Assembly (NCBI RefSeq): GCF_010586825.1
Contig: NZ_JAAAGB010000006.1
Location: forward strand, 124,001 to 188,000
Length of the DNA stretch: 64,000 nt
Source: Draconibacterium mangrovi
GTDB lineage: Bacteria; Bacteroidota; Bacteroidia; Bacteroidales; Prolixibacteraceae
Direction: 5' to 3'
The notes under the pieces are model-generated. The model searched no databases, was not told the DNA's origin, and was given only the letters and a program-made list of their open reading frames with translations. A program made the position numbers and the translations under genes. Shown piece after piece: positions 30,399 through 38,725 of the stretch; position 1 is the stretch's first letter, and every line of letters starts with the position of its first letter.

Positions 30399-31505
30399 AT
30401 GAAAATTCAGGGAGAACATTATCATACTATTTGGGTTGACGCCGATGACCCAAGAATTATCCAGGTGATCGATCAGCGGAAATTGCCTTTTGTCTTCGAA
30501 ACTTTTGCCATGCGCTCGGCCGACGATGCTTTTTTTGCCGTTAAAGAAATGGTGGTTCGCGGTGCACCATTAATTGGGGTAACTGCGGCTTATGGCATGT
30601 ACCTGGCGCTTCGTCAGCTACAAAATGAAAGCTGGGAAGAAGACTTGATAGGGGTAGCTGATTATTTGAAATCATCGCGGCCAACAGCGGTAAATCTGGC
30701 TTTTGCTGTGGATGAAATGCTGGCTTTTATGTTGGCGAATAAGGATGATGCAGAACTGATAGCAAAAGTACTGGCAAAAGCCGGCGAGTTAAAACAGCAG
30801 GAAATAGAATTTGGCGATAAAATAGGGGAATACGGGCTGGAACTGATTGAGGAAATCTATGAGAAGAAGGGCAGCACGGTGAATATTTTAACTCATTGCA
30901 ATGCCGGTTGGTTAGCCTGTATTGACTGGGGAACGGCAACTGCGCCCATTTATAAAGCGCATTTAAAAGGAATTCCGGTGCATGTTTGGGTAGACGAAAC
31001 ACGCCCGCGAAACCAGGGAGCACGACTGACTGCCTACGAACTGGGCGAACAAGGAGTACCGCACACGGTTATTCCCGACAATGCAGGTGGCCATTTAATG
31101 CAACACGACATGGTAGACATGGTAATTGTTGGCAGCGACAGAACAACCGTTACCGGCGACGTGGCCAATAAGATTGGAACGTATTTGAAAGCGCTGGCTG
31201 CCCACGATAATAACGTACCTTTTTATGTGGCTTTGCCTTCAAGTACATTCGATTGGGATATGAATGACGGAGTGAAGGACATTCCCATCGAGCAACGAGC
31301 GGGCGATGAGGTGGCGGAGATTGAAGGCTGGCATGATGAGCAGATAAAAACGGTGCGTTTAATTCCTGAAAAAAGTTCAGTCGCCAATTACGGTTTCGAT
31401 GTAACTCCGGCGCGGCTGGTGAGTGGATTAATATCGGAACGTGGTATTTGTAAAGCCGATAAACAGAGTATTTTAAAATTGTATCCCGAGAAAATTAACA
31501 GATAA
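30399..31505 (+). CDS. mtnA: S-methyl-5-thioribose-1-phosphate isomerase
   Basis: A 368-residue enzyme isomerising methylthioribose 1-phosphate to methylthioribulose 1-phosphate in methionine salvage. It belongs to the eIF2B-like fold; the catalytic pair is Cys167 in LTHCNAGWLA and Asp247 in IVGSDRTTVTGDV. RGAPLIGVTAAYG and ETRPRNQGARLTAYEL also match. Length agrees with bacterial MtnA (about 350-370). mtnP starts four bases downstream. Together they process methylthioadenosine left over from polyamine or other S-adenosylmethionine reactions. The later salvage enzymes (MtnB, MtnC, MtnD) are not in this window. Confidence 0.95.
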   Translation: MKIQGEHYHTIWVDADDPRIIQVIDQRKLPFVFETFAMRSADDAFFAVKEMVVRGAPLIGVTAAYGMYLALRQLQNESWEEDLIGVADYLKSSRPTAVNLAFAVDEMLAFMLANKDDAELIAKVLAKAGELKQQEIEFGDKIGEYGLELIEEIYEKKGSTVNILTHCNAGWLACIDWGTATAPIYKAHLKGIPVHVWVDETRPRNQGARLTAYELGEQGVPHTVIPDNAGGHLMQHDMVDMVIVGSDRTTVTGDVANKIGTYLKALAAHDNNVPFYVALPSSTFDWDMNDGVKDIPIEQRAGDEVAEIEGWHDEQIKTVRLIPEKSSVANYGFDVTPARLVSGLISERGICKADKQSILKLYPEKINR

Positions 31506-31509
31506 AGCT

Positions 31510-32262
31510 ATGAAGAAAATTGCAATAATAGGAGGCTCCGGCCTGGAAGATCCTGCTATCCTGAAAGATGTAACAGAGGTAAGTGTTGAAACGCCATATG
31601 GTGCGCCTTCATCGTCGTTTAAATGCGGCAAAATTGGTGGCGTTGAAGTGGCTATTTTGTCGAGGCATGGCCGCGATCATTCCATTCCGCCCTCGGCAGT
31701 GAATAACCGGGCTAATATTTGGGCTATTAAAGAGTTGGGGTGTACCCACATTTTGGCGACCACCGCTTGCGGAAGTCTTCGTTTGGAGATTGGCCGAGGA
31801 GAGATTGTGATGCTCGATCAGTTTATTGATTTTACCCGGTTCCGGAAAAACAGCTTTGTGGAAGAATTTGAAGATGGAAAACTTAACCACCCGGCAATGG
31901 CAGATCCGTTTAACTGGCACCTGCGTCGTGCTTTAATTGAAAATGCCAAAGATTTGGACCTTGCATTTCATAAATGCGGAACGGTAATAACTATTGAGGG
32001 ACCGCGCTTTTCAACACGTGCCGAATCGAATATGTTTCGTATGTGGGGCGCCGATGTTATAAATATGTCGACAGCACCCGAGTGTGCACTGGCTAATGAG
32101 CTGGAAATACCGTATGCGGCAGTGGCTCTTAGTACCGACTACGATTGCTGGAATGTGGATGAAGCGCCTGTTACTTGGGAAGAGGTGTTGAAAGTATTTA
32201 ATGAGAATGTTAGGCACGTAATTGCGCTGCTGCAAAACACGATCGCATCGCTGCAAAAATAG
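31510..32262 (+). CDS. mtnP: S-methyl-5'-thioadenosine phosphorylase
   Basis: A 250-residue purine nucleoside phosphorylase family member that splits methylthioadenosine with phosphate into adenine and methylthioribose 1-phosphate, the substrate of mtnA. Visible motifs are GGSGLEDP (phosphate loop), SRHGRDHSIPPSAVNNRAN, TTACGSLR, TIEGPRFSTRAES and INMSTAPECALANELE. The last part, STDYDCW, holds the adenine-site Asp typical of MTAP rather than guanosine/inosine phosphorylases. Same operon as mtnA. A likely terminator lies about 150 bases downstream. Confidence 0.94.
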   Translation: MKKIAIIGGSGLEDPAILKDVTEVSVETPYGAPSSSFKCGKIGGVEVAILSRHGRDHSIPPSAVNNRANIWAIKELGCTHILATTACGSLRLEIGRGEIVMLDQFIDFTRFRKNSFVEEFEDGKLNHPAMADPFNWHLRRALIENAKDLDLAFHKCGTVITIEGPRFSTRAESNMFRMWGADVINMSTAPECALANELEIPYAAVALSTDYDCWNVDEAPVTWEEVLKVFNENVRHVIALLQNTIASLQK

Positions 32263-32411
32263 TATGTATTGAATGGTTTTTTGGCATTTTTGGCACAGCA
32301 TTTGTAAAACCTGATACAACTGCCTCAATGCCATGAAACGCAGTTTTTATAACCGTTCAGTTAATACTAAATATTTCAGCCAACTTTGATTGTTTGGCTA
32401 TTCAGTTTCCG

Positions 32412-32439
32412 GCGGCACTCTTGCGAGCGCCGCTTTTTT
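32412..32439 (+). terminator. terminator downstream of mtnP
   Basis: GCGGC-A-CTC, loop TTGC, GAG-C-GCCGC forms a stem of eight pairs with one mismatch, followed by TTTTTT (32434-32439). It is about 150 bases from the mtnP stop, so the transcript would have a long 3' tail. Confidence 0.75.
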
Positions 32440-32960
32440 ATTATAAAAATCTGATCTCATAAATGTGAGTTAAAATTTGATCTTGGTGGAGGCAAGATTG
32501 ATAATATCTCATTTGAAGACTATTGCCTTTTCCTGCCGGAGGCTATCATTTTTGTCTTGACACAAAAACGATACAAAAAAGTCAAGGCTGCTTTTGATCT
32601 TTACCCTCCATTTTCATAAAACCTAAATTCGGACGGGTGATCTCCTCGATTCCACGGAGCTTCCCGCTCTCACTAAGGTTTCATTTCAACTCCGGGCAAC
32701 GACCAAAAGAGGCCTTCCACTGATGCAACGTTAGCAACATCGGAGCCTGGCCTCGGCCGGTGAGCCGGAAAACAAGCGTTGACGGCGTAAAAAATTACTG
32801 ATGTTTGAGGAGGTACGACGAGTTTCAGGAATTTTAGCTGGCATCGCGTAGCTTTTCCGAGGGAAGCGGGCGCAGCCTTGGGTTTTCTGTCTACTCTTTG
32901 GGCTAAACCAAAGAGTCGAATCTGCCCGATAGGGCGAAACTAAAATTATTTAAGTGCTGG
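32440..32960. repeat. non-coding interspersed element (suspected)
   Basis: About 500 bases without a gene. Its composition is distinct from neighbours, with GC-richer blocks such as GCCTGGCCTCGGCCGG. The string CTTGACACAAAAACGATACA followed by AAAAAGTCAAGGCTGC, the phrase CTCCGGGCAACGACCAAAAG, and a perfect hairpin ACTCTTTGG-GCTAAA-CCAAAGAGT (32893-32916) are present. From memory, these resemble extragenic elements repeated in Bacteroidota genomes. No second copy exists in this window, so the repeat status is not shown here. Confidence 0.45.
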
Positions 32961-32970
32961 TCTAATCCTA

Positions 32971-33014
32971 AAACAACAAAGCCAATGTTGTTAATTACAC
33001 TGGCTTTGCTGTTT
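32971..33014 (-). terminator. terminator of the acidic secreted protein gene
   Basis: AAACA-A-CAAAGCCA (32971-32984) pairs with TGGCTTTG-C-TGTTT (33001-33014): 13 pairs with one mismatch and a 16-base loop. On the minus strand it is followed by a short T-run (TTTTAGG). Confidence 0.7.
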
Positions 33015-33030
33015 CTGAAATTGTATTGAA

Positions 33031-33951
33031 TTAGTTTTCTTCCTCAATATTCTCTTCCACTTCCACATCAACTTTCATCTCACCATCTTTTTTTGTTTTT
33101 TTGATGATGATCTTTTTGCCGTCTTTTTCAATTACCTGTGTGTCTTCGTCGCTTTCCTCAACAGTCCAGGTTTTGCCGTTTTCCAAAATCTCAACATGGC
33201 CTTCATCGTCGGCAATTACTTTAATTCTTTTGGTCATATTCGGCATTCCTTCGTGAATGATCATTGGCGCTGCGTCGCTGTTGTGCATAATAATTTCTTC
33301 ATGCACTTCAACATCTTCTTCGCTCGGCTTTTCACGCACGATCACAATCTTTTCTTTTCCGTTTTTCAGTTCTTTTTTCTCGAACGAAATGATTCCCGGA
33401 TCACTTAAGTCAATTACATTGTCGTTTTTTTGTTTCTCAATACGAATCATTTTCGGGCCGGCTGTGGCAGGTGTACCAAAAAACATGTCGTTGCCGCTTC
33501 TGCTGTGCCACTGCATAATATCTGAAGACACATCATCCGAAATTACTTTCATCATTATGTGCTTTGCCGAGTCACCATCTTCGGTTTTAAATTTATAGAT
33601 CATTGGCTCTGAGGCACCTTTCCCCTTCAGGATAAATACATTCCCGTTTTCGTCGCTTTCCACATCAATGTCAAAGTCCATGTCAAAATCGAAATCGAAA
33701 TCCTCTTCCGATATCCAACTCAAGGCTTTGTTGCCACCAATTGTGTCGCCATTCCACACAAAAACCTGGTTGGCTTCAATTACAGTGTCGATTTCCATTT
33801 TTTTGCCATCGTCTTCAATCTTCACCATTTTAATGTGCTTCTTCTCCTTTTTAGTTTTTGGAGGATCCTGCGGTGCTTCGTTAATTGAAATGGCAGATGA
33901 TAAAATTAAGGCAAGGGCTAAAATTCCGGTAAGTGATAATACTTGTTTCAT
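33031..33951 (-). CDS. acidic secreted protein of unknown function, divergent from a histidine kinase
   Basis: A 306-residue protein with a signal peptide (MKQVLSLTGILALALILSSA). The rest is highly charged, alternating Asp/Glu-rich and Lys-rich strands. It includes the tract EEDFDFDFDMDFDIDVESDE (about 82-101) and a C-terminal run KDGKKIIIKKTKKDGEMKVDVEVEENIEEEN. The repeated strand-loop pattern suggests a beta-rich periplasmic protein. No known family recognised. It diverges from the sensor kinase gene at 34123, whose periplasmic part carries a similar DFDVEFDSDSDDE tract. That hints at related or interacting domains, but this is only a resemblance. Confidence 0.6.
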   Translation of the reverse strand: MKQVLSLTGILALALILSSAISINEAPQDPPKTKKEKKHIKMVKIEDDGKKMEIDTVIEANQVFVWNGDTIGGNKALSWISEEDFDFDFDMDFDIDVESDENGNVFILKGKGASEPMIYKFKTEDGDSAKHIMMKVISDDVSSDIMQWHSRSGNDMFFGTPATAGPKMIRIEKQKNDNVIDLSDPGIISFEKKELKNGKEKIVIVREKPSEEDVEVHEEIIMHNSDAAPMIIHEGMPNMTKRIKVIADDEGHVEILENGKTWTVEESDEDTQVIEKDGKKIIIKKTKKDGEMKVDVEVEENIEEEN

Positions 33952-34110
33952 GTCGTTAAATTATTTTGTTTTACGTTTGATTCGGTTCGCTAAAATCAAT
34001 TTCTGAATCACGAAACAAATATAGGGTGAGGGCTGTCAATCAATCCGTTAAAGGCCGGTTAAAATCTGTTAAGGAAAAGTTAAAATCTGCAATCGGCATG
34101 GGTAAATGCC

Positions 34111-34118
34111 TATATTTG
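34111..34118 (+). promoter_or_regulatory. -7 promoter element directly before the histidine kinase gene
   Basis: TATATTTG matches TAnnTTTG exactly and ends five bases before ATG 34123. Transcription would then start at or within a few bases of the start codon, implying a leaderless message. No clear -33 box is seen. Confidence 0.45.
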
Positions 34119-34122
34119 AAGC

Positions 34123-35877
34123 ATGAACAGAAAGCTTTTTACCGGATTAATCGTTTTGATGGGCATCTCCATTTTGGGGATTATTGCCGTTCAACTGGTG
34201 TGGATGAACAACGCCATCAGGGTAAAAAACGAGATGTTTGAACGAGGTGTTAACCAGGCGCTGCAGCAAACCGTAAGTCGTTTGGAAGATCTGCATAATT
34301 TTGGTGTGGTAAACGAAATGGTGTTTGCAGGGGATTCAACCGATCTGCTTCAGAATTTTGATTTCGATGTTGAATTTGATTCTGACTCGGATGATGAGTT
34401 AATTTGGAATGTTTCGCCGGGTAAAACACGAGTTTTTCGGCAGCGTACCGACTCCACCCGGCGGCCGGTAAAGATCATTCGCGAATTTGCACCCGACAAT
34501 GATGAGGCCCGCATTGAAATTCATATTGATAATGATTCCGACAGTCGGAAAGTGCAGTCGTACACGTATAATCTAAGCAGTTCTACTACAGGGAAAAGCC
34601 ATGTTGTAATTGCCGGCGATAATCCAGAGCCGGGAAGTGTTGTATTTGTAAAAAGCGACACAATAATAAGAAGTGCCGACTCGCTTTACACCATTAGTAC
34701 TGTAAAGATCGATTCGCTGCTTACTGATCTGGATACTTTTCAGATTCTGGCTCCCGATATCTCAAAACGTGTAAAACTTAAGGCCACCAGCCTGAAACGA
34801 ATGGCCAACAAAGTGGTTACAGAAGTTGCCACATGGGACGTGCGTCAGTTGGATGAAAACCTGATTTACGATGTGCTAAAAAAAGAGTTGGACGAAAACA
34901 ATATCCCACTCGATTTTGAATACGGAATTTTTCGGGGCGATAAGTTGAGTTTCCCCAAACCGGTAACTGATTCGCTGGAGGTGGCGAACACCGTTTTTCA
35001 GACCCAGCTTTATCCCAACGATATTTTTCAGAAAGACATAAAATTGGCCGTTGTTTTCCCCGGCCGCGACAGTTTTATTTATCGCTCGCTAAACTGGTTG
35101 CTGATTGCCTCTTTTTTGTTCTCGGTGATCATTTTAATGACCTTTGCGCTCAGTATTTTTTACATTATAAGGCAAAAGAAAATTTCGGAGATGAAATCGG
35201 ATTTCATCAATAACATGACCCACGAGTTTAAGACGCCTATTGCAACAATTTCGGTGGCAACCGATTCGATCACTAATCAGAAAGTGCTGGGCGATCCGGA
35301 GCGTATAAAATATTTTGCGGGTATGATTAAAAAGGAAAATACCCGCATGAACCGACAGGTGGAGGATATTCTTACCATTGCACGGCTTGACAAAAAGGAT
35401 TTTGAATTTCATTGGGAAACCATTGATGTGCACGATCTCATCAGCGATGCCGTTCAGGGAATTAAATTGCAGGTTGAAAAACGAGGCGGAAAGATTGAGC
35501 TGGATTTAAAAGCCATTAATTCAATGGTGACTACCGACCGGATTCATTGTACAAATGTGGTTTATAACCTCATCGACAATGCCAATAAATATTCCGGCGA
35601 TACACCTGAGATTACCGTGTCAACAATCAACCAGCAAAAAGGAGTGGTCGTTTCGGTAGCCGATAAAGGAATTGGTATGAACAAGGCGGTACAGGCAAAA
35701 ATATTCGAGCGTTTTTACCGCCAAACCAGCGGTAATATTCACAACGTTAAAGGTTTTGGGCTGGGATTGAGTTATGTAAAAGCCGTGTTGGAAGCGAATC
35801 GCGGAACCATTTCCGTGAGCAGCGAACCCGGCAAGGGAAGCAAATTTGATGTATTTTTACCTTTTGTGAGGGAGTAA
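34123..35877 (+). CDS. two-component sensor histidine kinase
   Basis: A 584-residue inner-membrane kinase. Helix 1 (about 7-29) and helix 2 (about 325-350) flank a large periplasmic domain of about 290 residues that is rich in acidic residues (NFDFDVEFDSDSDDE). The HisKA box is NNMTHEFKTPIATISVATDSI (His367), followed by N, G1 and G2 boxes (NLIDNANKYS, VADKGIGMN, GFGLGLSYVK). The phosphoryl group should pass to the response regulator encoded immediately downstream. Both HAMP and PAS domains seem absent. The periplasmic domain is unlike those I know, so the stimulus is unknown. Confidence 0.9.
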   Translation: MNRKLFTGLIVLMGISILGIIAVQLVWMNNAIRVKNEMFERGVNQALQQTVSRLEDLHNFGVVNEMVFAGDSTDLLQNFDFDVEFDSDSDDELIWNVSPGKTRVFRQRTDSTRRPVKIIREFAPDNDEARIEIHIDNDSDSRKVQSYTYNLSSSTTGKSHVVIAGDNPEPGSVVFVKSDTIIRSADSLYTISTVKIDSLLTDLDTFQILAPDISKRVKLKATSLKRMANKVVTEVATWDVRQLDENLIYDVLKKELDENNIPLDFEYGIFRGDKLSFPKPVTDSLEVANTVFQTQLYPNDIFQKDIKLAVVFPGRDSFIYRSLNWLLIASFLFSVIILMTFALSIFYIIRQKKISEMKSDFINNMTHEFKTPIATISVATDSITNQKVLGDPERIKYFAGMIKKENTRMNRQVEDILTIARLDKKDFEFHWETIDVHDLISDAVQGIKLQVEKRGGKIELDLKAINSMVTTDRIHCTNVVYNLIDNANKYSGDTPEITVSTINQQKGVVVSVADKGIGMNKAVQAKIFERFYRQTSGNIHNVKGFGLGLSYVKAVLEANRGTISVSSEPGKGSKFDVFLPFVRE

Positions 35878-36570
35878 ATGAGCAAAGTACAACACATATT
35901 TCTGGTGGAAGACGACCTGAGTTTTGGGGCGGTTTTAAAATCGTACCTCGAGTTGAACGACTACGAAGTTACCTGGGTTGACGACGGAAAATATGCGGTG
36001 GATAAATTCAAATCCGGGTCTTTTCAAATTTGTATTTTGGATGTAATGTTGCCCAATATCGACGGATTTACAATTGGCACAGAAATACGTAAGCTCGACG
36101 CAAATATCCCGATGGTTTTTCTAACTGCAAAAACACTGAAGGAAGATATTTTGAAAGGCTACAATGTGGGAGCCGACGATTATATCACCAAACCTTTTGA
36201 TACCGAAGTATTGCTGTGTAAAATTCAGGCGATCATAAAAAGGCAGTCGGTTCAACCGGTAAATGATGAAACTGTTTTTTCCATTGGCATGTACGAATTT
36301 GATTCAAAACTTCGGGTAATCACTAGTAATGGGAATAAACAAAAGATGTCGCCCAAAGAAGCCGATTTGCTGAAATTACTCTGCCAAAATAAAAACGAAC
36401 TGCTATCGCGCGAAACGGCACTTCGCAAGATTTGGGGCGAAGACGGTTATTTTACCGCCCGCAGCATGGACGTTTTTATTACCAAACTGCGCAAATATCT
36501 TAAGGACGATCCGAATATCGAGATAAAGAATATTCATGGCAGCGGATTTCTACTGGAAGTAAATTCCTGA
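35878..36570 (+). CDS. OmpR-family response regulator
   Basis: A 230-residue regulator that starts on the base after the kinase stop codon. Receiver domain: acidic pocket ED at 11-12, phosphoacceptor Asp55 in CILDVMLPN, Thr83 in FLTAKT and Lys105 in YITKPFD. C-terminal winged helix (about 130-230): MSPKEADLLKLLCQNKNELLSRE, and SMDVFITKLRKYLKDDPNIEIKNIHGSGFLLE, the OmpR/PhoB DNA-binding signature. Its targets are unknown. The divergent acidic secreted protein gene is a natural candidate by location. Confidence 0.94.
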   Translation: MSKVQHIFLVEDDLSFGAVLKSYLELNDYEVTWVDDGKYAVDKFKSGSFQICILDVMLPNIDGFTIGTEIRKLDANIPMVFLTAKTLKEDILKGYNVGADDYITKPFDTEVLLCKIQAIIKRQSVQPVNDETVFSIGMYEFDSKLRVITSNGNKQKMSPKEADLLKLLCQNKNELLSRETALRKIWGEDGYFTARSMDVFITKLRKYLKDDPNIEIKNIHGSGFLLEVNS

Positions 36571-36639
36571 TCGGAAAAACAACAAAAATCTGCGTTATCT
36601 GCGTTCCTCTTCCTATCTTTAAGATTCAAATTGTATTTT

Positions 36640-37341
36640 ATGAATGAAAGTAAGACTGCCATTATAACCGGCGCAGGAAAAGGAATTGGTAAAGCTATTG
36701 CCACAGGACTGGCGCAGCTGGGCTACCAAACCATTCTGGTGGGGCGAAATAAACAGAATCTTGAGCAAGTGGCACAACAGATTGGGAGTAGTGCAAAAGT
36801 ATTGCAGCTTGATATTACCGATAAGCCAGCCGTAAAAGAAGCGATTGCAAAAATTGTTTCGGAAAATGGAAGTATCGATATTCTAGTAAACAATGCAGGA
36901 ATTTATTATGACGGAACAGTGGATATTTCTGATGATGACTTTGAGAAAATGCTGGAGACCAATCTGACAGCCCAATTTTCACTATTGAAAGAAGTTGTTC
37001 CGGTAATGAAAGCACAAAAATCCGGTTACATTTTTAATGTGGCATCGCGAGCGGGGAAGATTGGTTTTGCCGGAAGTGGAGCTTATAGCGCCTCAAAGTT
37101 TGGGATGGTTGGTTTAAGCGAATCGCTTTACCGCGAGTTAAATCCGCTGGGAATTAAGGTAACAGCTTTGTGCCCGGGCTGGGTAAACACCGAAATGGCT
37201 TTTGATGCCGGAACACCTTTGGAAAGCGAGGAGATGATTCAACCAAACGACCTGTTTAAAACCATTGAATGGTTGCTGCAGCTTTCTCCCGGAGCCTGTG
37301 TACAAGAAGTAATTTTAGAATCGCCAAACAGTATAAGTTAA
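36640..37341 (+). CDS. short-chain dehydrogenase/reductase (3-ketoacyl-ACP reductase-like)
   Basis: A 233-residue NAD(P)-dependent oxidoreductase, start at ATG 36640 (MNESKTAIITGAGKGIG). Motifs: TGAGKGIG (10-17) for cofactor binding, NNAGIY, a catalytic serine in NVASRAG, and Y149-xxx-K153 in AYSASKFG. CPGWVNTEMA also fits the FabG-like class. Because SDRs share this core, the true substrate cannot be read. It starts a plus-strand run with a MazG-like gene (five bases after its stop) and a YiaK-like dehydrogenase, but these look functionally unrelated. Confidence 0.85.
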   Translation: MNESKTAIITGAGKGIGKAIATGLAQLGYQTILVGRNKQNLEQVAQQIGSSAKVLQLDITDKPAVKEAIAKIVSENGSIDILVNNAGIYYDGTVDISDDDFEKMLETNLTAQFSLLKEVVPVMKAQKSGYIFNVASRAGKIGFAGSGAYSASKFGMVGLSESLYRELNPLGIKVTALCPGWVNTEMAFDAGTPLESEEMIQPNDLFKTIEWLLQLSPGACVQEVILESPNSIS

Positions 37342-37346
37342 AAATT

Positions 37347-37670
37347 ATGCCCATTTTAAAGGATCAACCACAATTAGCCGATTTTCAAAAATATGTTACT
37401 GCATTGGAGCAGGAGCGGGGTTTTGCCAAGCAAACTACCATCGATAAGTGCCTGTTGCTGGGCGAAGAGGTAGGCGAACTGTTTAAAGCCGTTCGAAAAT
37501 CGGAAGGATTGCTCGTAGATTCAAATTCCAATTTCCCCGAAATTGCCGATGAGCTGGCAGACATTTTCATTTATTTGTGCGCCATTGCCAACCGCAAGGG
37601 AATCGATTTGGAAGAGGCTTTTCGCAGCAAAGAGGAAAAGAATAAAAAGCGTATTTGGGAAATTATATAA
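37347..37670 (+). CDS. MazG-like nucleotide pyrophosphohydrolase
   Basis: A 107-residue all-alpha NTP pyrophosphohydrolase, start at ATG 37347 (MPILKDQPQLADFQKY), since the longer frame overlaps the previous gene. The metal-binding signature is LGEEVGELFKAV, with the second acidic pair in EIADELADIFIYL (E-x-x-E then E-x-x-D layout of the MazG superfamily). Such small enzymes hydrolyse nucleoside triphosphates to monophosphates, cleaning the nucleotide pool. It ends directly before the next ATG (37671), so the two genes are translated in tight succession. Confidence 0.82.
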   Translation: MPILKDQPQLADFQKYVTALEQERGFAKQTTIDKCLLLGEEVGELFKAVRKSEGLLVDSNSNFPEIADELADIFIYLCAIANRKGIDLEEAFRSKEEKNKKRIWEII

Positions 37671-38678
37671 ATGAACACAATAAGAATTCCATATGCTGAG
37701 ATGCGAGCGGAGTTTGCCCGCATCCTTCTTAAAAACAATTTCTCGGAAGAAAAGGCAAAAAAGTGTGCAGAAATATTCGCAATAAACAGTCTGGAAGGAA
37801 TTTATTCGCACGGCGTTTATCGTTTCCCTCGTTTTGTGGAATACCTGAAAAAAGGCTTCATAAAACCAGACGCTCTACCAGAAAAAGTTAGTGGTGCAGG
37901 AGCCATTGAACAATGGAACGGCAATCTTGGCCCCGGCCCTCTCAATGCAGAGTTTTGCACAAGGCAGGCAATGAAAGTGGCTTCGGATAATGGGATTGGA
38001 TGCGTAGCAATTGCCAACACCAACCATTGGATGCGAGGCGGTACCTACGGGTGGCAGGCTGCCCGAAAAGGTTATGTCTTTATCGGATGGACGAATACCG
38101 AGAGAAATATGCCGGCATGGGGAGCAAAAGAAAGCCGACTGGGGAATAACCCCATGGTTTTTGCCGTTCCTTTTGGAACCGAAGCCATTGTTTTGGACTT
38201 CGCCATGACTCAGTTTTCATATGGAAAAATTGAAGCACTAAAAACAGAAGGAAAAGAACTTCCTTTTGCCGGAGGTTTCAATAAAAACAATGAGCTAACC
38301 AACAGGCCGGATGAAATTCTTGAAACGATGCGAGGATTGCCGATTGGTTATTGGAAAGGTGCCGGATTATCATTGTTGCTAGATATATTGGCAACCATTT
38401 TATCGGCGGGATTATCAACCAGTGAATTAAGTAAAAGAGAAAAAGAACATGGTGTTTCGCAGGTTTTTATAGCTATTGACTTGAAGAAACTAAAAAACTA
38501 TCCCTCTATTGAAAGTACGATTTCTGTGATAATTGATGATTTTAAAGCCTCTGCCTTAATTAGTCCTGAAACTCCCTTAAAATATCCCGGCGAAAGGGTT
38601 GTTTATTTGCGTGAAGAAAACTATAGGCGAGGAATTCCTGTTGATCAAAAGTTTTGGGAGGATATAATATCCATGTAA
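37671..38678 (+). CDS. Ldh-family oxidoreductase, 3-dehydro-L-gulonate 2-dehydrogenase-like
   Basis: A 335-residue NAD(P)H-dependent dehydrogenase of the type 2 malate/L-lactate family. It resembles E. coli YiaK (2,3-diketo-L-gulonate reductase), as I recall its sequence: SHGVYRFPRFVEYL, GAIEQWNG, NTNHWMRGGTYGWQAA, WGAKESRLGNNP, GYWKGAGLSLLLDILATILS and the REENYRRGIPVD end. The GGTYGWQAA stretch separates YiaK from malate/lactate members. It would act in L-ascorbate or uronate-type sugar acid breakdown, but no kinase, epimerase or transporter of that pathway is adjacent. Neighbours are unrelated housekeeping genes. A bidirectional-looking hairpin ends the unit. Confidence 0.82.
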   Translation: MNTIRIPYAEMRAEFARILLKNNFSEEKAKKCAEIFAINSLEGIYSHGVYRFPRFVEYLKKGFIKPDALPEKVSGAGAIEQWNGNLGPGPLNAEFCTRQAMKVASDNGIGCVAIANTNHWMRGGTYGWQAARKGYVFIGWTNTERNMPAWGAKESRLGNNPMVFAVPFGTEAIVLDFAMTQFSYGKIEALKTEGKELPFAGGFNKNNELTNRPDEILETMRGLPIGYWKGAGLSLLLDILATILSAGLSTSELSKREKEHGVSQVFIAIDLKKLKNYPSIESTISVIIDDFKASALISPETPLKYPGERVVYLREENYRRGIPVDQKFWEDIISM

Positions 38679-38687
38679 AAAACGATA

Positions 38688-38724
38688 AACAAGCCGATGA
38701 AGTATGCTCCATCGGCTCGTTTTG
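38688..38724. terminator. terminator between the YiaK-like gene and the efflux operon
   Basis: AGCCGATG (38692-38699) and CATCGGCT (38710-38717) form an 8-bp stem around a 10-base loop. It is flanked by A-rich sequence to the left and GTTTTGT to the right. It lies between two convergent genes and may serve both. Confidence 0.75.
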
Positions 38725-38725
38725 T

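Noticed and set aside
33668-34006. 112-codon plus-strand frame beginning with MSKSMSKSKSKSS
   Set aside because: It is the complement of the Asp/Phe-rich tract of the acidic secreted protein gene; the Ser-Lys repeat arises from that tract.
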